From: an uncultured Roseibium sp.
GTDB lineage: Bacteria > Pseudomonadota > Alphaproteobacteria > Rhizobiales > Stappiaceae
Length of the DNA stretch: 64,000 nucleotides
Direction of reading: 5' to 3'
Assembly: GCF_963675985.1 (NCBI RefSeq)
Contig: NZ_OY780958.1
Location: forward strand, 248,001-312,000
Part shown: piece by piece, positions 45,960 through 53,048 of the stretch
How positions within the stretch are numbered: position 1 is the stretch's first letter
How the letters are laid out: every line of letters begins with the position of its first letter
Translations under genes and position numbers: made by a program
The notes under the pieces: generated by a model
What the model saw: the letters and a program-made list of their open reading frames with translations, nothing else
The model's database searches: none
What the model was told of the DNA's origin: nothing

Positions 45960-46310
45960 GTCGATTGCCTTAAAGAAAGTGGAGGCTTCTGTTGCCAGGT
46001 GCCTCCGAACCCCGCCTGACGGTGCTACCCGCCAGGGCTTTAGTGGACTACCGGTACTGCGTTACGCAGCAACAGCCATGTCCGAAGCATAGTTGTCATT
46101 TGCAACTATTAGGATGGCCCGATGTCGGTGGTACCATGCCGAGCAAAAACACAGTCTTTACGCCCTCGTCGATCCTATTTCGCCCCCGCCGAAACACACC
46201 GCAGACCCGTGTCTGTCTTCGTTGTGCTTGGGTGGAGGCGCCGGGTACCGCCCCCGGGTCCGATAGGTTTATTGCACTGGCCATTTATTGCCGTAGCCGG
46301 AGAACCGGCA
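45960..46310 (-). ncRNA. ssrA: Two-piece (circularly permuted) tmRNA gene, alphaproteobacterial type
   Basis: Read on the minus strand, the acceptor piece comes first (about 46310-46229). It contains a 5-base T-arm stem CCGGG/CCCGG with a 7-base loop and ends CGCCTCC-ACC. An excised spacer of about 40 bases follows. The coding piece then starts at 46187 with GGGGGCG, which pairs with CGCCTCC to form a 7-base acceptor stem holding the G3-U70 pair that marks alanine charging. Next comes the tag frame (46103-46062), then pseudoknot-type hairpins such as GGAGGC/GCCTCC, and a terminator. Acceptor-before-coding order is the hallmark of permuted alphaproteobacterial tmRNA. Exact ends need mapping. 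Confidence 0.93.
46062..46103 (-). other. tmRNA proteolysis-tag reading frame
   Basis: Within the tmRNA coding piece this 14-codon frame encodes ANDNYASDMAVAA and a TAA stop. It begins with the resume codon GCA, and the peptide has the usual AND/N start and a hydrophobic xAA end recognised by ClpX. The middle (SDM) is the variable part of the tag. Confidence 0.93.
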
Positions 46311-46510
46311 CGCCTGATATAAGGTCTTGTGTCGGCAAATGAAAGGGGGAGGCAGGTTCGCCTGTTGAAATTCTGTCTTGCCGACGCAATGCCGAAGGGT
46401 GGGGATATGACCGGTGGAAATCGCGTGAAAGCTCGCGAATCTGGCACTTTGTCGGTATCCGGAAAATAGCCAAACATGGGCAAAAGCCGAAGCAACACGG
46501 GAACAGCGAC

Positions 46511-47305
46511 TTGCAGCAATATCTCGACCTCATGCAGCTCATCCTGGACAAGGGCGTCGACCGGGGCGACCGGACGGGCACCGGTACCCGGTCCGTTTTC
46601 GGCCATCAGATGCGATTTGATCTGTCGGCAGGGTTCCCGTTGGTCACGACCAAGAAACTGCACCTGAAATCGATCATCCATGAGCTTTTGTGGTTCCTCG
46701 CCGGCGATACCAACGTCCGCTACCTGCAGGAGAACGGGGTGAAGATCTGGGACGACTGGGCGGACGAGAACGGTGAGCTTGGCCCGGTCTACGGCTATCA
46801 GTGGCGTTCCTGGCCGGCTCCGGACGGGCGCTCGATCGACCAGATCTCAAATCTGCTGCACATGATCCGGGAGACGCCGAATTCCCGCCGCCTGATCGTG
46901 TCCGCCTGGAACCCGGCGCTGGTCGACGACATGGCCCTGCCGCCGTGCCATTCCCTGTTCCAGTTCTACGTGGCGGATGGAAAGCTCTCCTGTCAGCTCT
47001 ACCAGCGCTCGGCGGATGTTTTCCTTGGTGTGCCGTTCAACATCGCCTCCTATGCGCTCTTGACCATGATGATCGCGCAGGCAACGGGCCTGAAACCGGG
47101 CGATTTCGTCCACACCTTCGGCGATGCGCATCTTTATCACAATCACTTCGACCAGGCCCACGAGCAGCTGACCCGCACGCCCAGATCGCTGCCGACGATG
47201 ACGGTCAATCCGGACGTGACAGATCTGTTTGCGTTCAAATACGAGGACTTTACCTTGTCGGACTACGATCCGCATCCGCATATTTCGGCGCCGATTGCGG
47301 TGTGA
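46511..47305 (+). CDS. thyA: Thymidylate synthase ThyA
   Basis: ThyA makes dTMP from dUMP with methylene-tetrahydrofolate, leaving dihydrofolate for FolA. From the TTG at 46511 the protein has 264 residues, the same as the E. coli enzyme, and aligns from residue 1 (MQQYLDLMQLILDKG). The catalytic cysteine is Cys146 in ALPPCHSLFQF, and RTGTGTRSVFGHQMRF and RSADVFLGVPFNIA are also diagnostic. TTG initiation may keep expression modest. The upstream gap is shared with the divergent ssrA promoter. folA lies about 1.1 kb downstream, separated by parDE and a TfoX-like gene. Confidence 0.95.
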   Translation: MQQYLDLMQLILDKGVDRGDRTGTGTRSVFGHQMRFDLSAGFPLVTTKKLHLKSIIHELLWFLAGDTNVRYLQENGVKIWDDWADENGELGPVYGYQWRSWPAPDGRSIDQISNLLHMIRETPNSRRLIVSAWNPALVDDMALPPCHSLFQFYVADGKLSCQLYQRSADVFLGVPFNIASYALLTMMIAQATGLKPGDFVHTFGDAHLYHNHFDQAHEQLTRTPRSLPTMTVNPDVTDLFAFKYEDFTLSDYDPHPHISAPIAV

Positions 47306-47328
47306 GGGCAGCGAGATTTGAGCCATTG

Positions 47329-47357
47329 TTGTCGCTGATACCAATTTTTGGTATTCT
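47329..47357 (+). promoter_or_regulatory. parDE promoter with overlapping palindromic operator
   Basis: A -35 box TTGTCG (47329-47334) and a -10 box TATTCT (47352-47357) are separated by exactly 17 bases. The palindrome ATACCAATTTTTGGTAT (47338-47354) fills the spacer and enters the -10. Binding of the ParD or ParDE complex there would block the promoter, the usual autoregulation of such pairs. Confidence 0.7.
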
Positions 47358-47377
47358 GCCACGTGTAGGAGATCGTC

Positions 47378-47614
47378 ATGGCCCGAAACACTTCTCTTTC
47401 CCTCGGCGACCACTTTGCCGGATTTATCGACAATCGTGTGAAGACCGGCCGCTATGCCAGTGCGAGCGATGTTATCCGCGCAGGGTTGCGGTTGCTTGAG
47501 GAACAGGAAACTCGGATCGATACGCTCCGGTCCGCGCTGGAAGCGGGCGAGGCGTCCGGAAAGCCGCAAGACTTCGATTTCGACGACTTTATCGAACGGA
47601 AGTCCGAAGCCTGA
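47378..47614 (+). CDS. parD: ParD/CopG-type antitoxin
   Basis: The 78-residue protein is a type II antitoxin of the ParD group. The N-terminal ribbon-helix-helix reads NTSLSLGDHFAGFIDNRVKT followed by GRYASASDVIRAGLRLLEE, which is the family signature. The acidic C-terminal half (DFDFDDFIERKSEA) would wrap the toxin. The toxin gene starts 3 bases after the stop. A promoter with an internal palindrome lies just upstream, fitting autoregulation. Confidence 0.92.
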   Translation: MARNTSLSLGDHFAGFIDNRVKTGRYASASDVIRAGLRLLEEQETRIDTLRSALEAGEASGKPQDFDFDDFIERKSEA

Positions 47615-47617
47615 CGG

Positions 47618-47908
47618 ATGCGACGTCTGCAGTTCACGCCAGCGGCTCAGGCGGATCTGGACCAGATCTGGGAATATTCTGTTGAACGCTGGGGACAGGC
47701 TCAGGCCGTACGTTACGTCCGTGATCTCCAGGCAACCTGTAAAGCTCTTGCCGAAGGTCGGCAGTCAGGTCGATCGGCGGAAGATATCAGGCACGGCTAC
47801 CGTAAGGCGGCTTGTGGCGGGCATATCCTTTTCTATCGCCTGACCGATGAAGCACTGGTTGTCGTACGGATCTTGCATCAGAGAATGGACGTCGAGCGAC
47901 ATCTATAA
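47618..47908 (+). CDS. parE: ParE/RelE-superfamily toxin
   Basis: The 96-residue protein has the ParE pattern: an N-terminal FTPAAQADLDQIWEYSVERWG, a central DIRHGYRKAACGGHILFYRL and a C-terminal VVRILHQRMD. ParE toxins usually inhibit DNA gyrase, whereas RelE relatives cleave mRNA; sequence similarity here favours ParE. It is translationally coupled to the antitoxin. The pair sits between thyA and tfoX-like/folA, where it may stabilise the locus or be a recent insertion. The activity itself is not shown by sequence. Confidence 0.9.
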   Translation: MRRLQFTPAAQADLDQIWEYSVERWGQAQAVRYVRDLQATCKALAEGRQSGRSAEDIRHGYRKAACGGHILFYRLTDEALVVVRILHQRMDVERHL

Positions 47909-47953
47909 AGTCGCGTCCTAAAGCCGGGCAGGGAAGTTCGACAAAGGCTGCCG

Positions 47954-48295
47954 CTATTTCTTTTCCTTCTTCGGCATCTCGCTCACATACTCCATCGCAA
48001 GGCCGATCCAGTGTTCCAGATCCTCATCGCTGGCGAGCCCGTCGGGATCAACGCGCAGGAAACCGGGCATTTTGCGGGCCGACATGCGGATCGGCGTGAC
48101 ATGAGGCGATGTCAAAATGTCCGTCTCGCGCACCGGGTCGGTCCGGATCATCAGGCCTTTCCTGCTGGCGCCGCACAGGAGATTGCCGTTCAGCATGAAG
48201 CCGATGTTGCCGAACATCGGCCTGTGGGTGACGTTCTCGTCCGGAAGGACGGATCGGACCCGCTCCGCCAGCAGTTGCTTGTCCATCTCGGTCAT
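47954..48295 (-). CDS. TfoX N-terminal domain protein
   Basis: This 113-residue protein is a stand-alone TfoX N-terminal domain: RPMFGNIGFMLNGNLLCGAS followed by RKGLMIRTDP. The domain is named from the competence regulator TfoX (Sxy), but short single-domain proteins like this one are widespread and mostly uncharacterised. It ends in a Lys-rich tail. It is convergent with parE (45 bases) and divergent from folA. No regulatory role can be claimed from sequence. Confidence 0.8.
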   Translation of the reverse strand: MTEMDKQLLAERVRSVLPDENVTHRPMFGNIGFMLNGNLLCGASRKGLMIRTDPVRETDILTSPHVTPIRMSARKMPGFLRVDPDGLASDEDLEHWIGLAMEYVSEMPKKEKK

Positions 48296-48363
48296 TCGGG
48301 ATGCTTCCTCTGTAATCTCCGGCCATCCTTCAACACCTTATTATAGCGGACTGCGCTCCCGAA

Positions 48364-48392
48364 TTGATCACACCCTTGTGCATGCCTATGAG
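48364..48392 (+). promoter_or_regulatory. Candidate folA promoter
   Basis: TTGATC (48364-48369) and TATGAG (48387-48392) are 17 bases apart and lie 26 bases before the preferred folA ATG. The boxes fit a vegetative promoter. They also argue that the ATG at 48364, inside the -35 box, is not the translation start. Confidence 0.5.
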
Positions 48393-48417
48393 TGGAAAGC
48401 GAAACACGGGAGAAGAC

Positions 48418-48930
48418 ATGCCCCAAATCGTTCTGATCGCGGCGGTGGCCCGCAATGGTGCAATCGGACTGGACAACGACATGCCCTGGCGGCTGCCGTC
48501 GGACCTGAAGCATTTCAAGGCGATCACCCTCGGCAAGCCGGTCGTCATGGGCCGCAAGACGTTTGAATCGCTCGGACGGCCGCTGCCCGGACGGCCGAAT
48601 ATCGTGATTTCCAGGAATGGTTATCGTGCCGAAGGTGCCGACGTTGTGTCATCGCTGGACGATGCGCTGGAGCGGGCGTCCGCGCTTGCCGCCGATCTTG
48701 CCGTCGACGATATTATCGTCATGGGCGGCGGCCAGATCTACGATCAGGCCATGGGCCGGGCCGACCGGTTGGAAATCACCGAGGTGCAGGCGGATCCGGA
48801 GGCGGACACGCATTTTCCCGACATCGATCCGGCGGTTTGGCGGGAAACGGCCCGGATCAAGGGAGAGCGGAGTGAACGGGATTCGGCTGATTTCGAATTT
48901 GTCACCTATCGCCGGGCGCAAGCCGTCTGA
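48418..48930 (+). CDS. folA: Dihydrofolate reductase
   Basis: FolA reduces dihydrofolate to tetrahydrofolate with NADPH and so regenerates the cofactor used by ThyA. The 170-residue enzyme has the substrate and cofactor motifs IAAVARNGAIGLDNDMPWRL, the catalytic acid Asp29 in LPSDLKHF, PVVMGRKTFESLGRPLPGR and IIVMGGGQIYDQAM. The ATG at 48418 is behind GGGAGAAG; a start 54 bases earlier would fall in the promoter. thyA and folA are commonly adjacent; here a toxin-antitoxin pair and a TfoX-like gene lie between. Confidence 0.95.
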   Translation: MPQIVLIAAVARNGAIGLDNDMPWRLPSDLKHFKAITLGKPVVMGRKTFESLGRPLPGRPNIVISRNGYRAEGADVVSSLDDALERASALAADLAVDDIIVMGGGQIYDQAMGRADRLEITEVQADPEADTHFPDIDPAVWRETARIKGERSERDSADFEFVTYRRAQAV

Positions 48931-49026
48931 TATGGCTTGACCCTGACTGTCGAGTGGCCGCGTCTGGCGGCGTAAGTGACTTGGAACCTGCCGCGCGGCA
49001 AGTTCCGGAAGATGGATGAGGCTCCT

Positions 49027-49872
49027 ATGTCCTTCAAAACCGTGCTGGCCGTTGTGGATTACAGGTCCGATCTGCCGGAAGGCCTGCAAAGCTCCATTCG
49101 GATCGCAAGGTGGTTCGACGCCCATCTGGCCGTGCTTCTGGTCGGCGAGGTGGAGTCCCTGCCGTTCTACGGCTACGGCAGTGTCGGCTACACGGAAATC
49201 TGGGTGAAGGAGAGCGAGGAGCGGGCCGCGGCTTTGAAGCAGGCCGCGGAGACTGTGGAAGCGCTGCTTGCCCGCGAAGGCCTGTCCTTCGAGGTTCGCG
49301 CCCATCAGACGATCGTTGCGCGGGAGGACAACCTGGTCGCCCGCCATGCGATCTATGCCGACCTGACGATCATGCAAAGGAGCGGCGAGGACGATTTGAG
49401 CACTGTCGAACGCCAGGTGATCGATGGCGCCCTTTTCGATTCCGGCAGGCCGCTCTTGTTCCTGCCTGCCGGCAAGGCGCCGGAGAGCATCGGAACGAAT
49501 GTGATGATTGCCTGGAATTCCCGTGCCCAGGCGGCGGAAGCCGTCTCCGATGCGCTGCCTCTTCTGAAGGCGGCGGACAAGGTGACCCTGATCGTGATCG
49601 ATCCGGTGACGGGGCCGGATGATCACGGCGAGGTGCCCGGTGCCGATATGGCGGTGGTTCTGGCCCGCCACGGAGTGGAGGTCGAGGTCCGCTCGGTTGC
49701 TTCCGGCGACCGGCCGGTTTCGCAGGTTCTCCAGGACGAAGCGGTCGCCTTTGGCGCCGATCTCGTGGTCATGGGCGCTTATGGTCATATGCGCATTCGG
49801 GAAAATATTATCGGCGGGACGACCCGGGACATGCTGGAAACATCAAAAGTCCCGCTTCTCCTGGCGCACTGA
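49027..49872 (+). CDS. Universal stress protein, tandem UspA domains
   Basis: The 281-residue protein consists of two UspA-like halves. The first (FKTVLAVVDYRSDLPEGLQSSIRIARWF) has a degenerate nucleotide site. The second, from about residue 155 (NVMIAWNSRAQAAEAVSDAL), ends with the ATP-binding pattern GADLVVMGAYGHMRIRENI and a threonine-rich GGTTRDMLETSKVPLLL. Such proteins bind ATP and aid stress survival, but a molecular role is rarely known. The ATG at 49027 has GAGG ahead of it; upstream in-frame ATGs at 48976 and 49012 are weaker. Confidence 0.85.
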   Translation: MSFKTVLAVVDYRSDLPEGLQSSIRIARWFDAHLAVLLVGEVESLPFYGYGSVGYTEIWVKESEERAAALKQAAETVEALLAREGLSFEVRAHQTIVAREDNLVARHAIYADLTIMQRSGEDDLSTVERQVIDGALFDSGRPLLFLPAGKAPESIGTNVMIAWNSRAQAAEAVSDALPLLKAADKVTLIVIDPVTGPDDHGEVPGADMAVVLARHGVEVEVRSVASGDRPVSQVLQDEAVAFGADLVVMGAYGHMRIRENIIGGTTRDMLETSKVPLLLAH

Positions 49873-49881
49873 AGGGCGGCG

Positions 49882-50361
49882 ATGTCGGTTGAACAAACGG
49901 GCGGATCCCCGAACATCACTGGAAAATGGTCCGACTTCGACGCGCTTGGCGGCCGGGAGGTGCATGATCTTCTGAAGCTGCGCCAGGATGTGTTCGTGGT
50001 CGAACAGGCTTGTGCCTTTGGGGAGATCGACGGCAAGGACCCTGTCGCCCTGCATTATTTTCTGCTTTCCCCATCGGGGGAAATTGCCGGGGCATTGCGT
50101 CTGTTCGCCGGCAGCGGTGTGGATCGGCCGTCACGGATCGGCCGGGTGGTGATCGCGCCTGCGTATCGCGGGCTGAAACTCGGGCAAAGGCTCATGCGGG
50201 ACGGTGTCGCAAAGGCGCGCGAGCTTGCGCCGGAGGCACCGATCCATCTGTCGGCACAGGCCCATCTGGAGCGGTTTTACGGCGAATTCGGTTTTAGAAC
50301 CGTTTCCGAGGTCTATCTGGAAGACGATATTCCGCATATCGATATGGTTCTCGGCGTTTAG
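49882..50361 (+). CDS. GNAT acetyltransferase, ElaA-like
   Basis: The 159-residue protein fits the ElaA branch of GNAT acetyltransferases: LLKLRQDVFVVEQACAFGEI and DGKDPVALHYFL near the N terminus, then the acetyl-CoA-binding stretch IGRVVIAPAYRGLKLGQRLM, and HLSAQAHLERFYGEFGFRTV. Substrates of ElaA proteins are unknown. The gene starts 10 bases after the universal stress protein gene, so the two are probably cotranscribed. It is cytoplasmic. Confidence 0.87.
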   Translation: MSVEQTGGSPNITGKWSDFDALGGREVHDLLKLRQDVFVVEQACAFGEIDGKDPVALHYFLLSPSGEIAGALRLFAGSGVDRPSRIGRVVIAPAYRGLKLGQRLMRDGVAKARELAPEAPIHLSAQAHLERFYGEFGFRTVSEVYLEDDIPHIDMVLGV

Positions 50362-50658
50362 GATCGAAAACCCTGTAGAGCGGCCGAACCTTATGCCGTC
50401 AAACCATCCGTAAATGTTGCCTTGCGCTCTAATAGCGCACCGATAAGCCGAAACTACCCTTGAAAGCCTTGTAAACGGCCACCAAGTGGCAATTGCGGAA
50501 AAAAGGGGGTCGGGCCGGCTTGAAACATGCCTATGCGTTGAAAGCGCCTGGTAACCTCCCTATAACCTGCGGTGAGTGACAACAGGCCGAATGTAGTTCC
50601 GGGACGCCTTTGACAAGGAAGGCGCAGAAGCCCGGGAGCTGGGAAAAAGGAAGTCTTG
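50362..50658 (+). promoter_or_regulatory. Leader and promoter region of the hflK operon
   Basis: This 297-base gap has no gene that I can support. It contains a good promoter candidate: TTGAAA (50538-50543), 17 bases, TATAAC (50561-50566), about 95 bases before the hflK ATG. The leader downstream carries short GC hairpins (for example CCGGGAGC near 50633) and ends with AAAAAGGAAG, the hflK ribosome site. Confidence 0.55.
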
Positions 50659-51852
50659 ATGCCTTGGAGCAATCAATCAGGCGGCGGCGGGCCCTGGAAG
50701 GGCGGCGGAGGAAATAACGGCGGCCCATGGGGCGGCGGAGGCGGAAACAACGGCGGCCCATGGGGTGGCGGTCCGAACCGCGGCGGAGGCGGCCAACCGC
50801 CCGATCTTGAAGAGCTCCTGAAACGGACCCAGGACCGGATGAAGAACGTCCTGCCTGGTGGCGGCGGCGGTTTCGGTGCTCTGGGCATTGCGATCGTTGT
50901 CGGGCTGGCCGTTGTCGGCTGGCTTGCAACCGGCATTTACATCGTCGACGAAGGTAAGGGTGAAGTCGGCGTCGAGCTCGTGCTCGGCAAGGTGACCGAC
51001 CAGACCGGCGCTGGTTTCAACTACAACTGGCCCTATCCGATCGGCGAGGTCTACAAGCCGCAGGTCGAGCTGCAGCGCGAAATGACCGTGGGCGTCAATG
51101 AAAGCGTTCGCGGTACGTCGATCACGTCCCGGGAAGTTCCTGAGGAAAGCCTGATGCTGACCGGTGACGAGAACATCGTCGATGTCGGCTTCAAGGTGCA
51201 GTGGCGTATCAAGAACACCCGCGAGGGGATCGACAACTACCTGTTCAACATCCAGAATCCCGAAGGAACCGTGAAGGCGGTTGCCGAAAGCTCCATGCGC
51301 GAAGTGGTCGGACGGTCCAAGATCGACGCGATCCTGACCGAAAGCCGTGTGGAGACCGAGCGTTCGGTCGACGAACTGATGCAGAAGACGCTCGACGACT
51401 ACAAGGCCGGGATCGAGATCACCGAAGTGCAGATGCAGAGGGTGGACCCGCCGCAGCAGGTGATCGATGCCTTCCGCGACGTTCAGGCGGCTCGTGCCGA
51501 CCAGGAGCGGATCCAGAACGAAGCGCAGGCCTACGCGAACAAGGTCGTTCCGGAAGCCCGCGGTGAAGCCGCCCGTGTCCTGGAAAAGGCGAACGGCTAC
51601 CGCGAACAGGCCATTGCCGAGGCGACCGGTCAGTCCCAGCGTTTCGACAAGATCTACGAGCAATACAAGAAGGCGCCTGACGTGACCCGGGAACGTCTCT
51701 ATCTGGAGACGCTGGAAAAGGTTCTGGGCGCTAACTCCAAGATCATCATCGACAACAAGGCTTCAGGTCAGGGCGTCCTGCCCTATCTGCCGCTCAACCA
51801 GCTGCCCTCGGGCGGCGCACAACAGACCGGAAAGACGGGAGGGAACCAGTAA
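50659..51852 (+). CDS. hflK: FtsH regulator HflK
   Basis: HflK is a SPFH/prohibitin-family inner membrane protein that, with HflC, forms a cage around the FtsH protease. The 397-residue protein has an unusually Gly/Asn/Pro/Trp-rich cytoplasmic N terminus (residues 7-42, imperfect copies of GGGGNNGGPWGG), then one membrane segment (about 75-97) and the SPFH domain from YIVDEGKGEVGVELVLGKV. A coiled-coil region (EARGEAARVLEKANGYREQA) follows, with a Gln/Gly-rich end. The ATG at 50659 follows AAGGAAG; a TTG one codon earlier is less likely. hflC overlaps its stop. Confidence 0.94.
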   Translation: MPWSNQSGGGGPWKGGGGNNGGPWGGGGGNNGGPWGGGPNRGGGGQPPDLEELLKRTQDRMKNVLPGGGGGFGALGIAIVVGLAVVGWLATGIYIVDEGKGEVGVELVLGKVTDQTGAGFNYNWPYPIGEVYKPQVELQREMTVGVNESVRGTSITSREVPEESLMLTGDENIVDVGFKVQWRIKNTREGIDNYLFNIQNPEGTVKAVAESSMREVVGRSKIDAILTESRVETERSVDELMQKTLDDYKAGIEITEVQMQRVDPPQQVIDAFRDVQAARADQERIQNEAQAYANKVVPEARGEAARVLEKANGYREQAIAEATGQSQRFDKIYEQYKKAPDVTRERLYLETLEKVLGANSKIIIDNKASGQGVLPYLPLNQLPSGGAQQTGKTGGNQ

Positions 51853-52745
51853 TGCGTAGCGGACTCCTTGGAATTCTGGTCGCCGTCGTAGCGTTCCTCG
51901 CCTACATGTCGGTGTTTGTCGTCAATCCGGCGCAGCAGGCGCTGGTCCTGCAGCTCGGCCGTGTCGAGAAGGTGGTGCAGGAGCCTGGCCTTCAGTTCAA
52001 ATACCCGTTCATTCAGAACGTCGTCTATCTGGACAAGCGTATTCTCGATCTGAACATGCCGCCGCAGGAAGTGATCGCGTCGGACAAGAAGCGTCTCGTG
52101 GTGGATGCCTTCGCACGCTACCGGATTTCTGATCCGGTTCTGTTCTACCAGCGTGTGAACAACATCAACCAGGCGAACCGCCGGCTTTCGACCTTCCTGC
52201 AGTCGTCCCTGCGGTCCGAATTGGGTAGGGCCTCCTTCATTGCCGTCGTGCGCGACGATCGTGACGGCTTGATGGAGAACATCCGCAAGAACGTCAGCGC
52301 GAGTGCCGCGGACCTGGGGATCGAAGTGGTCGACGTGAAGATCCGCCGTGCGGATCTGCCGGAGGCCAACTCTCAGGCGATCTTCCGGCGGATGCAGACC
52401 GAGCGTCAGCGCGAAGCTTCGGAGCTGCGTGCACAGGGTGAGGAACAGGCCCGCCGTATCCGCTCCCGTGCGGATCGCGAGGTGACGGTCGTGGTTGCGG
52501 AAGCAAATCGTGACGCGGACATCACCCGTGGTGAGGGCGACGCGGAACGCAACCGCATCTTCGCGGAAGCCTACAGCAAGGATCCGGGCTTCTTTGCCTT
52601 CTACCGGTCGATGCAGGCCTATGAGGCCGGGCTGCGTGCAGGGGATACCAGCCTGGTTCTGTCGCCGGATTCCAACTTCTTCCGTTATTTCAATGATCCG
52701 ATGGGAAAAGGCGGACAGGGAAACGCGGCTGAAACCGGACAATGA
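51852..52745 (+). CDS. hflC: FtsH regulator HflC
   Basis: HflC is the partner of HflK in the FtsH-regulating complex. The 297-residue protein starts with a membrane segment (LLGILVAVVAFLAYMSVFVV), then the SPFH domain (VNPAQQALVLQLGRVEKVVQ). The helical part reads RRMQTERQREASELRAQGEE, and the C-terminal stretch has FFAFYRSMQAYEAG, a signature of HflC. The start overlaps the hflK stop (TAATG), and the next gene starts 4 bases before the hflC stop. Most of the protein faces the periplasm. Confidence 0.95.
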   Translation: MRSGLLGILVAVVAFLAYMSVFVVNPAQQALVLQLGRVEKVVQEPGLQFKYPFIQNVVYLDKRILDLNMPPQEVIASDKKRLVVDAFARYRISDPVLFYQRVNNINQANRRLSTFLQSSLRSELGRASFIAVVRDDRDGLMENIRKNVSASAADLGIEVVDVKIRRADLPEANSQAIFRRMQTERQREASELRAQGEEQARRIRSRADREVTVVVAEANRDADITRGEGDAERNRIFAEAYSKDPGFFAFYRSMQAYEAGLRAGDTSLVLSPDSNFFRYFNDPMGKGGQGNAAETGQ

Positions 52746-52927
52746 CGGACTTCCTGACCGCCATGGGGCTGGTGCTCGCCCTTGAGGGCACGCTCTATGC
52801 CCTGGCTCCGGGCGGAATGAAGAATGTCATGCGCGCCGCGTTGAACATGTCCGACCAGAGCCTGCGGATTGCAGGTCTCGTCGGACTGGCGCTCGGCGTT
52901 CTTATTGTCTGGTTTATCCGCGGATAA
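52742..52927 (+). CDS. DUF2065 family small membrane protein
   Basis: This 61-residue protein has two hydrophobic segments (about residues 4-22 and 42-59) joined by a short polar loop containing PGGMKNVMRAALNMSDQSLR. It matches DUF2065, a family that almost always lies directly after hflC. The overlap with hflC (ATGA) implies coupled translation and a role with the HflKC-FtsH complex, but no function is established. Confidence 0.87.
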   Translation: MTDFLTAMGLVLALEGTLYALAPGGMKNVMRAALNMSDQSLRIAGLVGLALGVLIVWFIRG

Positions 52928-53048
52928 CACAATTTTGCAGGGCGGGGGATCTTCTGTTCTCCCGCCCGTTCCATTCTCGTATATGTTTGTATCTTCGAGC
53001 CGGTCCGGGACCGGTCACCGATCCGAAAAGGATGGAGGAGAAGCCCAA

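Noticed and set aside
45992..46342. Plus-strand open frame of 116 codons
   Set aside because: It is antisense to the tmRNA gene; the structure and tag on the other strand explain the sequence fully.
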